Part shown: one piece after another, positions 1-6,069 of the stretch
How the letters are laid out: the number at the start of each line of letters is the position of its first letter
Numbering within the stretch: the stretch's first letter is position 1
Origin: CAZALT01 sp964485515
GTDB lineage: Bacteria > Actinomycetota > Acidimicrobiia > Acidimicrobiales > Acidimicrobilacustridaceae
Assembly (NCBI GenBank): GCA_964485515.1
Contig: CAZALT010000149.1
Location: forward strand, 1 to 8,638
Length of the DNA: 8,638 bases
Direction: 5' to 3'
Made by a program: the position numbers and the translations under genes
Notes under the pieces: model-generated
What the model was told of the DNA's origin: nothing
Database searches by the model: none
What the model saw: only the letters and a program-made list of their open reading frames with translations

Positions 1-536
1 TCACCAACAAGCCGGTGCTCGCCATCGTCAACGTGAGCGAGGACGACCTCGAACGGGGCGAAGAGATCGCCGCGCCGGTCAAGGCCGAGCTGGCGGGCAT
101 CCGCGACGTGTCGGGCGGCGATCTCGGCGCCGAGCAGAACGTCGTGGCCATGTGCGTGCAACTCGAAGCCGAAGCGGCCCAGGTGGCGCCCGAGGAACGG
201 GCCGAGATGCTCGATGCGTTCGGCCTCGGCGAAGGTGCGCTGCCGACGTTCCTGCACACCGCCTACCGCATGCTCGGCCTGCGTACGTTCTTCACCACGG
301 GCGAGAAGGAGACCCGGGCGTGGACGTTCCGAGCAGGCTGGAAGGCGCCACAGGCCGCGGGGGTCATCCACACCGACTTCGAGCGCGGGTTCATCCGCGC
401 CGAGGTCATCCACTGGGACGAGCTGCTCGAGGCCGGTTCCTGGGCCAAGGCCCGTGACGCCGGCACGTTGCGCGTCGAGGGCAAGGACTACGAGGTCGTC
501 GACGGCGACGTCCTCGACATCCGGTTCAACGTCTAG
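1..536 (+). CDS. ychF: YchF/OLA1-family redox-regulated ATPase, C-terminal part (5' end outside window)
   Basis: The reading frame is open from base 3 to the TAG at 534-536 and gives about 177 residues, the C-terminal half of a protein usually near 360 aa. YchF is a cytosolic Obg-related P-loop NTPase that prefers ATP and associates with ribosomes. The visible part opens with TNKPVLAIVNVSEDD, the end of the nucleotide-binding domain just after the NKP-type specificity segment. A helical-domain stretch with QLEAEAAQV follows. Then come the very conserved LRTFFTTGEKETRAWTF and the C-terminal TGS domain, including APQAAGVIHTDFERGFIRAEV and ending DYEVVDGDVLDIRFNV. The P-loop lies upstream of the window. 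No internal stop or frameshift is seen. It is followed 18 bp later by the DUF192 gene on the same strand, so co-transcription is likely. The family assignment is very secure because the match runs through the whole visible segment. Confidence 0.97.
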   Translation, partial: TNKPVLAIVNVSEDDLERGEEIAAPVKAELAGIRDVSGGDLGAEQNVVAMCVQLEAEAAQVAPEERAEMLDAFGLGEGALPTFLHTAYRMLGLRTFFTTGEKETRAWTFRAGWKAPQAAGVIHTDFERGFIRAEVIHWDELLEAGSWAKARDAGTLRVEGKDYEVVDGDVLDIRFNV

Positions 537-554
537 GTAGGGCGGCTGACCGCG

Positions 555-896
555 ATGGCCTGGCTCGTCAGCGAGGGTCGCGTCCTCGCCACCATCGAGA
601 CGGCCACGTCGGTGGGGGCCCGCACCAAGGGGCTGCTGGGACGTGACGGCGTGGAAGGAGCGATCCTGCTCGCCCCGGCCCGATCCGTGCACTCGCTGCG
701 CATGCGGTTCCCGATCGACGTCGCCTTCGTCGACCGCGACGGCCAGGTCCTCCACGTGTGCACGCTGCGGCCCAACCGGTTCAGTCGGGTCGTGTGGAAG
801 GCTCGCTCGGTGGTCGAAGCTGAGGCGGGTTCGTTCGAGCGGTGGGGTCTCACCGTGGGCGACGTCGTCGACATCCGCGAAGGCGATGCGCCGTGA
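555..896 (+). CDS. DUF192 family small protein
   Basis: This 113-residue protein is a compact DUF192 domain and little else. Family hallmarks are RTKGLLGR at residues 23-30, the central SVHSLRMRFPIDVAFVD around residues 44-60 (family pattern VHTFxMRFPIDVxFLD) and a C-terminal region with VVEAEAG and a GDVVDI end. Many DUF192 proteins carry a signal peptide, but none is present here, so a cytoplasmic location is likely. The biochemical function of the family is not established. The ATG at 555 is 18 bp after the ychF stop. A weak AGGG lies at 539-542, rather far from the start, so initiation may depend on coupling to ychF translation. Its stop codon overlaps the rsmI start by four bases (GTGA), which places it in the middle of a ychF-DUF192-rsmI operon. 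Family call secure; function unknown. Confidence 0.92.
   Translation: MAWLVSEGRVLATIETATSVGARTKGLLGRDGVEGAILLAPARSVHSLRMRFPIDVAFVDRDGQVLHVCTLRPNRFSRVVWKARSVVEAEAGSFERWGLTVGDVVDIREGDAP
879..883 (+). promoter_or_regulatory. Ribosome binding site deciding the rsmI start
   Basis: GAAGG lies inside the end of the DUF192 gene, nine bases before the GTG at 893. It supports that GTG as the start rather than the upstream in-frame ATG at 842, which would add 17 residues (all overlapping DUF192) before the conserved N-terminal strand of RsmI. Confidence 0.6.
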
Positions 897-1747
897 CCGA
901 CGGCGGCGCCGCGCTCGTCTTGGTGGGCACGCCCATCGGCAACCTGGGCGACCTCACCCATCGCGCCGAGCAGGAGCTGCGTCGGGCCGACGCCATCGCC
1001 TGCGAGGACACCCGGCGCACCGGCCGCCTCCTCAGCCACCTGGGCATCCGTGCTCCCGCACTGATCGTGGTCAACGACCACACCGAGGTCGATCGCAGCG
1101 ACGCCATCGTCGAACGGATCCGCTCGGGTCAGCGGGTCGTGCTGGTCACCGATGCGGGGATGCCCGCCGTGTCCGATCCGGGCGAGCGGGTCGTGGCCGC
1201 GATGGTGTCCGCCGACCTGTGCGTCGAGGTCGTCCCCGGTCCCTCCGCGTCGCTCGCCGCCCTCGCGGTCAGCGGTCTGGCCACCAGCCGCTTCGTGTTC
1301 GAGGGCTTCTTGCCCCGCAAGGGCAGCGCCCGGCGCGAGCGTCTGGCCGAGGTCGCGATGGAGCGGCGCACGATCGTGCTCTACGAGGCGCCCCACCGCC
1401 TGGAGCGGACGCTGCGCGACCTAGCCGAGCTCGGCGCGCCCGACCGTCGGGTGGCTCTCGCCCGGGAGCTGACCAAACTCCACGAGGAGGTGTGGCGCGG
1501 GTCCCTCGGCGACGCGGTGCGCCACGCCGCCGACGTCGAGCCCCGAGGTGAGTACGTGATCGTCGTAGAGGGAGCGGCGCCACCCGCCGAGGTCGACGAC
1601 GACACCCTGCGTGAGGCGATCTGCGCGGCGAAGGCCGAGGGTCTGTCGAAGCGAGATGCCGTGGCCGCGGTGGTCGACCAGTACGGCGTGGCGAAGCGTC
1701 GCGTGTACGACCTCGCCCTGCGCGGTCCCGGCACATCGGCCGACTGA
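893..1747 (+). CDS. rsmI: 16S rRNA (cytidine(1402)-2'-O)-methyltransferase RsmI
   Basis: RsmI uses S-adenosylmethionine to methylate the 2'-O ribose of C1402 in the 16S rRNA decoding centre. With the GTG start at 893 the protein has 284 residues, the usual family size. Tetrapyrrole-methylase-fold motifs appear in order: VGTPIGNLGD (residues 11-20), CEDTRRT (37-43), the SAM-binding DAGMPAVSDPG (87-97), VVPGPSA (113-119), FEGFLPRKG (136-144), YEAPHR (164-169) and ARELTKLHEE (190-199). The C-terminus holds the small helical domain typical of bacterial RsmI, with LSKRDAVAAVV and VAKRRVYDLAL. The start overlaps the DUF192 stop as GTGA, suggesting translational coupling. It is the last gene of the leftmost operon and is followed by a convergent spacer. 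I see no missing motif or truncation. Confidence 0.97.
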   Translation: MTDGGAALVLVGTPIGNLGDLTHRAEQELRRADAIACEDTRRTGRLLSHLGIRAPALIVVNDHTEVDRSDAIVERIRSGQRVVLVTDAGMPAVSDPGERVVAAMVSADLCVEVVPGPSASLAALAVSGLATSRFVFEGFLPRKGSARRERLAEVAMERRTIVLYEAPHRLERTLRDLAELGAPDRRVALARELTKLHEEVWRGSLGDAVRHAADVEPRGEYVIVVEGAAPPAEVDDDTLREAICAAKAEGLSKRDAVAAVVDQYGVAKRRVYDLALRGPGTSAD

Positions 1748-1805
1748 CCGCGCTCGCGCCCGACCGCGGCGCGGACCGACGCGGGAGCGAACTGGCTGGG
1801 AGAAG

Positions 1806-1821
1806 CCGTCGGATGCGACGG
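1806..1821. terminator. Small hairpin in the rsmI / acyltransferase convergent spacer
   Basis: The 139-bp spacer 1748-1886 has no credible gene. It contains a perfect 6-bp inverted repeat, CCGTCG and CGACGG, around the loop GATG. On the + strand it is followed by GTCTT rather than a clean U-tract, and on the - strand by CTTCT. Its position between two converging genes suggests a bidirectional terminator, but the stem is short and such stems are common in GC-rich DNA. Confidence 0.3.
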
Positions 1822-1886
1822 GTCTTGCCTGCCCGTTCGTCGGCGCGGCGACTCGAGGTGTTCAGCGTCAGCGTCCCGGCCGAGGG

Positions 1887-4124
1887 TCAGGCCGAGGCGA
1901 GGTGGTCGAGCAGTGCTTGTTCGAGCTCGAGGAACTCGGGTTCGGGACCGAAGTCGCCGTACCACTCGTCGGGTTGGAGCACGACGGTCGCTCCGGTGCT
2001 CCGATCGAACGCGAAGCCCGCGGTGGCGCTGTCGAGCCCGAACCGATCGGAGCGCAGCCGCTCGCCATCGGCCTCGCACGGGCAGAGCGGCATGAGGCCG
2101 AGACCGTAGTGACCGAGCTCGCGATCGGTGGTGAACGCGGTCATGGCGTCGACCTCGGAGGCCGAGAGCACGTCGGTGAACAGCCGGTGCATGAGGATCG
2201 AGAGATCGCTCGGCGTCGTGAGCAGGGCACCGGCGGCCCAGACGCGGCCCCGATAGCCATGGCCATCGGGGTCGGTAGGTGCCAGCGCGGGATCCGCCGT
2301 GTCGTCGTCGAAGCCGATCGGCACGTCGGCTTCTGCCGCGAGGGTCTCCATCGCGTTCTGCCAGGTGATGCCCGATGCCCGCTCCAGAGCGAGGGCGAGG
2401 AGGAAGTAGCCCGTGCGCGAGTACTGGAACCGAGTGCCCGGCGGTGAGGCGAGGGCGTCGAGGTCCTCCAGTGCGGCGAGGTCGTGCTTCGGGTTGGAGT
2501 CCCGACCGCGCGGGTCGTGCGACGTCGGGATCCCCGACGTGTGGCGGGCGAGCTGGTCGAGCGTGATCTCGTCGGCGTGGCGGACCTCGGGCGCCTGCTC
2601 CGACGCGGTCTCGTCGAGTCCGACGACGCCCTGTTCGACGAGCTGGGCGAACCACGCCGCGGTCATCGTCTTGGTCAACGACATGAGGCGGAAGGGCTCA
2701 CCGGACGGCGTGTCGACCGCGGTGGCGCGGCCCGTGCCGTCGGGTGCACGGCTCCACAGCAGCTCCTCGGTGCGCCCATCGGGTCGAGTGACCGCCACAC
2801 GGATCGAGCTGGTCCCGAGTCGGTCGAGCACCTCGGTGTTGGCCGTCGCCCACTCCTCGACCACCTTGGCGGGCATGTCGGCCGACGCCGACGGGCTCCA
2901 ACCCGATCGCGGTGCGTCGGGGTCGGCCAGGGACTCGGCGATGCCGCCGGCGGCGGCCACGACGGCCTGGCCGGACAGCGGCATCGGCACGTCGGCCTCG
3001 GGGGTCGTGGCCAGAGCCGGGACGAGCAGGATGAGGCCGGGAAGCGCGCACGCGGTCCGTCGGGTGAGGGTGTGGGAGCCGGGCCGTTTCGTGCGTCGGG
3101 GTCCTCGGCGTCTCGCCGCGAGGTCTTCGAGGGGGCCGATCACGATCACCGCGGTGACGATCACGGCGGTGACGACGGCCAGGGCGAGCATGGCGCGTGG
3201 GGCGAGGGAGTCGATGTGGGTGTTGATGAGGCGGTTGGCTGCGACGAGGCCGAATCCTTGCCAGAGGTAGATGGTGAGCGCACGTCGGTTCACTGCCGCG
3301 ATCGGGCGATCGAGGCGCGTTGCCAGGCGCAGCGCGGGTCCGCGGAGGGCGAGGACGGCGCACAGTCCGGCGGTGCCGACGAGCATGGTGAGCAGGTAGG
3401 AGCGGTTGACGATGCCGTCGTCGGGTCCGAAGCGTTGCCAGGTCCACAGTGCGGCGACGGCCGAGGCGATGGCGCCGCTGGCGAGGACGGTGCGGTGGGC
3501 CAGGTCCTTGCCGGAGGTGTAGAGCATGCCGGCGAGCACGAAGGGGGCGTAGGTGGTGAAGTCGCCGACGGCGAAGGGGATGTCGACACCGCGCCTGTTG
3601 GCCCACCACACGCCGACGGCGATCGTTGCGGTGGCAGCGATGCTCCACGCGCCCAGTCGGCGGGCGATCACGTTGAGGATGCCGCCGCCGAGCACGAACC
3701 AGAGGTAGGCGCGCACGTACCACAGCGGTATCCACAGTCCGGCCATGTCGGCGGGACCCATGGGGTCGGTGAGGGGGATCGCCCAGGGTAGGAGGTCGCC
3801 GAGGTCGGGGCGCCAACCGGTGGCGACCATCGCGGTGACCGACGCGGCGGCGTAGACCCAGTAGGGGATGAGCAGCCGTCGCAGCCGCCGGCCGACCGTG
3901 GTCGCCCAGCCGTAGGTGTCGATGGACCGGCCGAGCAGTGCACCGGACCCGAAGAACATGGCGGGCATCGCGGGAACCCAGCTGAGCCACGGCCACGACC
4001 AGGTGTGCCACAGCACCACCCGGACCACGGCGACCGCACGGATCGCGTCCAGCAACCGATCACGTGCCGTGCGGGGCGCCGTGGTGGGGCTGGCTTCGGT
4101 CGGGGTGTCGGGGAGGACGGTCAC
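1887..4124 (-). CDS. Fusion: membrane acyltransferase-3 domain + beta-lactamase/DD-peptidase-like serine hydrolase domain
   Basis: A 745-residue two-part protein. Residues about 20-335 form an acyltransferase-3 (OafA-type) membrane domain: LLDAIRAVAVVRVVLWH with His40, RRLRRLLIPYW at 79-89, LWYVRAYL at 134-141 and roughly ten hydrophobic segments. The family moves acyl groups onto cell-surface sugars or lipids. After a basic linker, a hydrophobic stretch at about 358-372 probably returns the chain across the membrane, placing the C-terminal part outside the cytoplasm. Residues about 418-742 are a class C beta-lactamase/DD-peptidase-like domain with SLTK (Ser482, Lys485) and HTSG (528-531). 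Two other motifs deviate: the usual YSN is YSR (568-570), and the usual GHxG before the GF strand is GLDS (696-699). The enzyme may be esterase-like, altered or inactive. The GTG start is 4 bp after the upstream stop, with no clear Shine-Dalgarno, so coupling is likely. The substrate is unknown. Confidence 0.88.
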   Translation of the reverse strand: MTVLPDTPTEASPTTAPRTARDRLLDAIRAVAVVRVVLWHTWSWPWLSWVPAMPAMFFGSGALLGRSIDTYGWATTVGRRLRRLLIPYWVYAAASVTAMVATGWRPDLGDLLPWAIPLTDPMGPADMAGLWIPLWYVRAYLWFVLGGGILNVIARRLGAWSIAATATIAVGVWWANRRGVDIPFAVGDFTTYAPFVLAGMLYTSGKDLAHRTVLASGAIASAVAALWTWQRFGPDDGIVNRSYLLTMLVGTAGLCAVLALRGPALRLATRLDRPIAAVNRRALTIYLWQGFGLVAANRLINTHIDSLAPRAMLALAVVTAVIVTAVIVIGPLEDLAARRRGPRRTKRPGSHTLTRRTACALPGLILLVPALATTPEADVPMPLSGQAVVAAAGGIAESLADPDAPRSGWSPSASADMPAKVVEEWATANTEVLDRLGTSSIRVAVTRPDGRTEELLWSRAPDGTGRATAVDTPSGEPFRLMSLTKTMTAAWFAQLVEQGVVGLDETASEQAPEVRHADEITLDQLARHTSGIPTSHDPRGRDSNPKHDLAALEDLDALASPPGTRFQYSRTGYFLLALALERASGITWQNAMETLAAEADVPIGFDDDTADPALAPTDPDGHGYRGRVWAAGALLTTPSDLSILMHRLFTDVLSASEVDAMTAFTTDRELGHYGLGLMPLCPCEADGERLRSDRFGLDSATAGFAFDRSTGATVVLQPDEWYGDFGPEPEFLELEQALLDHLASA

Positions 4125-4128
4125 GGCG

Positions 4129-4728
4129 TCAGAACCCGGCGATCCGGTTTCCTTGCCCGACCCTGCAGGTGACCTTGGGCGACCAGCCGTCGGGTGACGC
4201 CTCGGTGACGACCATGTCGCGAGTGAACTCGGGGTTCGCCTCGATCACGGCCCGGATCTCGCGCTCGGCCGCGTTGCGCACGCTCGGGTCGACCTTGCCC
4301 AGCTGGCGGGCGTAGAGCCGGACGACGACCCGGCTGCGCAGGTAGTCCACCTTGGCGATGGTCCGCAGCGGGCTGTCCGGGTCGTCGTCGATGAGGCGCC
4401 AGCAATCGTCCGGCGTGCGGATCTCGCCCGCCTGCTCGTCGACGAGGTCGGCGAGGGTCGCGAGGTCGACGTAGCGGTAGCGGTGCAGGGGTCCGGGTGC
4501 ATCGAGGCCGGTGAGTCCGGTGACGACGAGCGCGGCAGCGACGACGGCGAGCACCACGGCCGCCCCGATGACCCCACGCAAGATCAGCGGACGCGACGCG
4601 TCGGGTTCTGCCAGCGCCGAATCGTGTGCACTCGACGCGGAATCCTCGGCGAGGGGGGTGACGGTGTGGTCCACGGACGAGAAGTGTCGCATGTGGCTGG
4701 CGGCGGCCGGTGGTCGGCTCCTGGGCAT
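4129..4728 (-). CDS. Single-pass membrane protein of unknown function
   Basis: I do not recognise a family. The longest form has 199 residues: a low-complexity N-terminus (1-45) rich in Ala, Ser and Pro, one strong transmembrane segment at about 52-72, and a soluble C-terminal part of about 125 residues. With no cleavable signal and a positive residue just before the segment, an N-in, C-out anchor is likely. The outer part has two cysteines, Cys109 (DDCWRLID) and Cys188 (VTCRVGQG), which could form a disulfide. Acidic clusters occur at 106-117. The start is uncertain: ATG at 4728 gives 199 aa and ATG at 4692 gives 187 aa, and neither has a good ribosome site. The stop is 4 bp before the acyltransferase-hydrolase start, so the pair is almost certainly co-transcribed and may act together at the envelope. 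It diverges from rmuC. Confidence 0.75.
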   Translation of the reverse strand: MPRSRPPAAASHMRHFSSVDHTVTPLAEDSASSAHDSALAEPDASRPLILRGVIGAAVVLAVVAAALVVTGLTGLDAPGPLHRYRYVDLATLADLVDEQAGEIRTPDDCWRLIDDDPDSPLRTIAKVDYLRSRVVVRLYARQLGKVDPSVRNAAEREIRAVIEANPEFTRDMVVTEASPDGWSPKVTCRVGQGNRIAGF

Positions 4729-4745
4729 GTCGGTCGCTCGGCGAC

Positions 4746-4761
4746 CACCAGGACCCTGGTG
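4746..4761. promoter_or_regulatory. 16-bp palindrome between divergent genes (candidate operator)
   Basis: CACCAGG and CCTGGTG form a perfect 7-bp inverted repeat around AC in the 79-bp spacer between the membrane-protein operon (leftward) and rmuC (rightward). The site is 18 bp from the longest-form start on the left and 46 bp from the rmuC ATG. It is placed well for a regulator acting on either or both genes. No regulator gene is adjacent, so the protein that might bind is unknown. Confidence 0.35.
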
Positions 4762-4793
4762 CCGGTCCCCGCGTTCCTGTCAGACCCGCTGCG

Positions 4794-4799
4794 TAGCGT
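4794..4799 (+). promoter_or_regulatory. Candidate -10 element of rmuC (near-leaderless)
   Basis: TAGCGT fits the actinobacterial TANNNT -10 pattern and ends eight bases before the rmuC ATG. No Shine-Dalgarno sequence precedes that ATG, which is consistent with transcription starting at or very near the start codon. No convincing -35 element is visible. Confidence 0.35.
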
Positions 4800-4807
4800 C
4801 CTGATCC

Positions 4808-5893
4808 ATGGAACCGCCTGTCGTGATCGCCCTGGCCCTCGTCGCGGGCGTCGTGGTCGTGGCTGCGATCATGGTGCTGGTCGTGCGATCCGTCCGTCGC
4901 ACCGTCGCCGCGGCGCTCGCATCGTCGGCGCGGGTCGAACCCGATCCGCAGGCGGCCGCCACCCTGCGCGAGCTCGGATCGCTCAACGCCGAGCTCGCGC
5001 ACATCAACTCGCTGGTCGAGGCCGACGCACGAGATCGAGCCGAGCAGCAGGGCCGCCTCGAACAGGGTTTGCGCCAGACGCTCGACGCCAGCCGCCGTCT
5101 CAACGACACCACCGGCGCGCTGCGCAACGCACTGGCGGGGGCCAAGTCCCGCGGTCAGTGGGGTGAGCGCATGGCCGACGACGTCTTGCGCGCCGCGGGC
5201 TTCGTCGAGGGCGTCAACTACCGCACGCAGACCGCGGTGGCCGGAGGTGCCATCCCCGACTTCACGTTCCTCCTGCCGGACGACCAGCTCCTGCACATGG
5301 ACGTCAAGTTCCCGCTCGACAACTACGTGCGATCGCTCGAAGCGACGTCACCCACCGAGCGCGACGTGTTGCGGGTCGCGTTCCTGCGCGACATGCGCAA
5401 CCGGGTCCGCGAGCTGGGCGGCCGGGGCTACGTCGACGGTGCGGCGACACTCGACGTCGTGCTGTTGTTCGTGCCCAACGAGAGCATCTACAGCTTCGTC
5501 CTCGAGCACGACGCCGACCTCGTCGACGTCGCGTTGCGTCAGCAGGTCGTGCTGTGCTCGCCGTTCACGTTGTTCGCGGTGTTGGCCATCATCCGCCAGG
5601 CCGTGGAGCAGTTCCGCGTCGAGCAGACCGGTGACGAGGTGTTGCGCCGCCTCTCCACCTTCACGGTGCAGTGGGGCAAGTTCAGCGACGCCCTCGACGC
5701 GGTGGGGCGGCGCTTCGAGAGCACCCAGAAGGCGTTCGACGAGCTGGCCGGCGTCCGTCGTCGCCAGCTCCAGCGCACGCTGCACGACGTCGACGCCCTC
5801 CGGCGCGAGCGAGGTCTCGGTCCCGACGACGAGGTAGCAGGGTCGGTGGCGCGCCTCGATCCGGGGGAGCTGGTGGAACGCCCCACGGGCTGA
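4808..5893 (+). CDS. rmuC: RmuC family DNA recombination protein (predicted PD-(D/E)xK nuclease fold)
   Basis: In E. coli, loss of RmuC affects inversion at short inverted repeats. The family is predicted to be a nuclease that limits such rearrangements. This 361-residue copy begins with one hydrophobic anchor (residues 5-26) and a helical, probably coiled-coil segment (about 48-110), followed by the RmuC domain. Seen motifs are RGQWGE (115-120, Glu120), IPDF (149-152, Asp151) and MDVKFP (164-169, Asp165 and Lys167), which together match the PD-(D/E)xK active site. Further on are LDVVLLFVPNE, SPFTLFAVLAII and the C-terminal helices. It is shorter than the roughly 475-aa E. coli protein, mostly because the N-terminal coiled coil is short. 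The ATG at 4808 places the anchor at the extreme N-terminus. It appears to be monocistronic, facing a convergent MFS gene. Confidence 0.94.
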   Translation: MEPPVVIALALVAGVVVVAAIMVLVVRSVRRTVAAALASSARVEPDPQAAATLRELGSLNAELAHINSLVEADARDRAEQQGRLEQGLRQTLDASRRLNDTTGALRNALAGAKSRGQWGERMADDVLRAAGFVEGVNYRTQTAVAGGAIPDFTFLLPDDQLLHMDVKFPLDNYVRSLEATSPTERDVLRVAFLRDMRNRVRELGGRGYVDGAATLDVVLLFVPNESIYSFVLEHDADLVDVALRQQVVLCSPFTLFAVLAIIRQAVEQFRVEQTGDEVLRRLSTFTVQWGKFSDALDAVGRRFESTQKAFDELAGVRRRQLQRTLHDVDALRRERGLGPDDEVAGSVARLDPGELVERPTG

Positions 5894-5928
5894 CCGGGGC
5901 AACCGGGGCAACCGGGGCGACCCGGCTG
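5893..5928 (+). repeat. 9-bp tandem repeat (ACCGGGGCA-type), about four units
   Basis: The last base of the rmuC stop codon starts two exact copies of ACCGGGGCA, then ACCGGGGCG and a diverged ACCCGGCTG. It lies at the start of the 176-bp spacer between rmuC and the MFS gene. Exact short tandem copies like this can change number by slippage; no coding role is seen because they follow the stop. Confidence 0.8.
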
Positions 5929-5960
5929 ACCCGTTCACCCGTTCACCCGTTCACCCCTTC
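5929..5960 (+). repeat. 8-bp tandem repeat (ACCCGTTC-type), four units
   Basis: Three exact copies of ACCCGTTC and a fourth with one change (ACCCCTTC) follow directly after the 9-bp array. The two arrays together fill 68 bp between the rmuC stop and the terminator. A different unit length directly abutting the first array suggests separate expansion events. Confidence 0.8.
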
Positions 5961-5983
5961 ACCCACGCGCTCGGGGCAAAACT

Positions 5984-6015
5984 GATGTGGACCGGGCGGT
6001 CACCCGGTCCACATC
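5984..6015 (-). terminator. Strong rho-independent terminator of the MFS transcript
   Basis: GATGTGGACCGGG and CCCGGTCCACATC form a perfect 13-bp stem with a six-base loop. Read leftward, the stem is followed after two bases by TTTT and then GCCCC, a usable though short U-tract. Read rightward, the following bases are TCCCCAGATTT, so termination of rmuC would be weaker. It lies 54 bp beyond the MFS stop codon and 90 bp beyond the rmuC stop, between converging genes. Confidence 0.75.
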
Positions 6016-6041
6016 TCCCCAGATTTCCAGGACTCGGAGCC

Positions 6042-6056
6042 CGTCGGGGCCCGACG
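6042..6056. repeat. 15-bp palindrome just downstream of the MFS stop
   Basis: CGTCGGG and CCCGACG flank a single central G, 13 bp past the MFS stop codon and before the main terminator. As RNA it could form only a 5-6 bp stem. It may support 3'-end stability, or may be chance in GC-rich DNA. Confidence 0.35.
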
Positions 6057-6069
6057 TCTCGCCGCAGCG

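Noticed and set aside
1381..2655. 424-residue open frame on the - strand running from the fusion gene region into rsmI
   Set aside because: Arg/Pro-rich shadow in another frame of the fusion gene and antisense to the well-supported rsmI C-terminus.
1887..2880. Classifying the fusion's C-terminal domain as a beta-lactamase resistance gene
   Set aside because: SxxK is shared by esterases and DD-peptidases, the YxN and H/KTG motifs are altered, and it is fused to an acyltransferase. Antibiotic resistance is not supported.
2484..3791. 435-residue open frame on the + strand, antisense to the acyltransferase-hydrolase fusion
   Set aside because: Gly/Asp/His/Arg-rich low-complexity translation without motifs, while the opposite strand encodes clear acyltransferase and serine-hydrolase motifs throughout.
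4121..5296. 391-residue open frame on the - strand across rmuC and the membrane-protein gene
   Set aside because: It overlaps two better-supported genes, one in another frame and one on the other strand, and its translation is Arg/Gly-rich with no domain.
5893..5960. CRISPR array
   Set aside because: The units are 8-9 bp in direct contact, with no spacers and no cas genes nearby.
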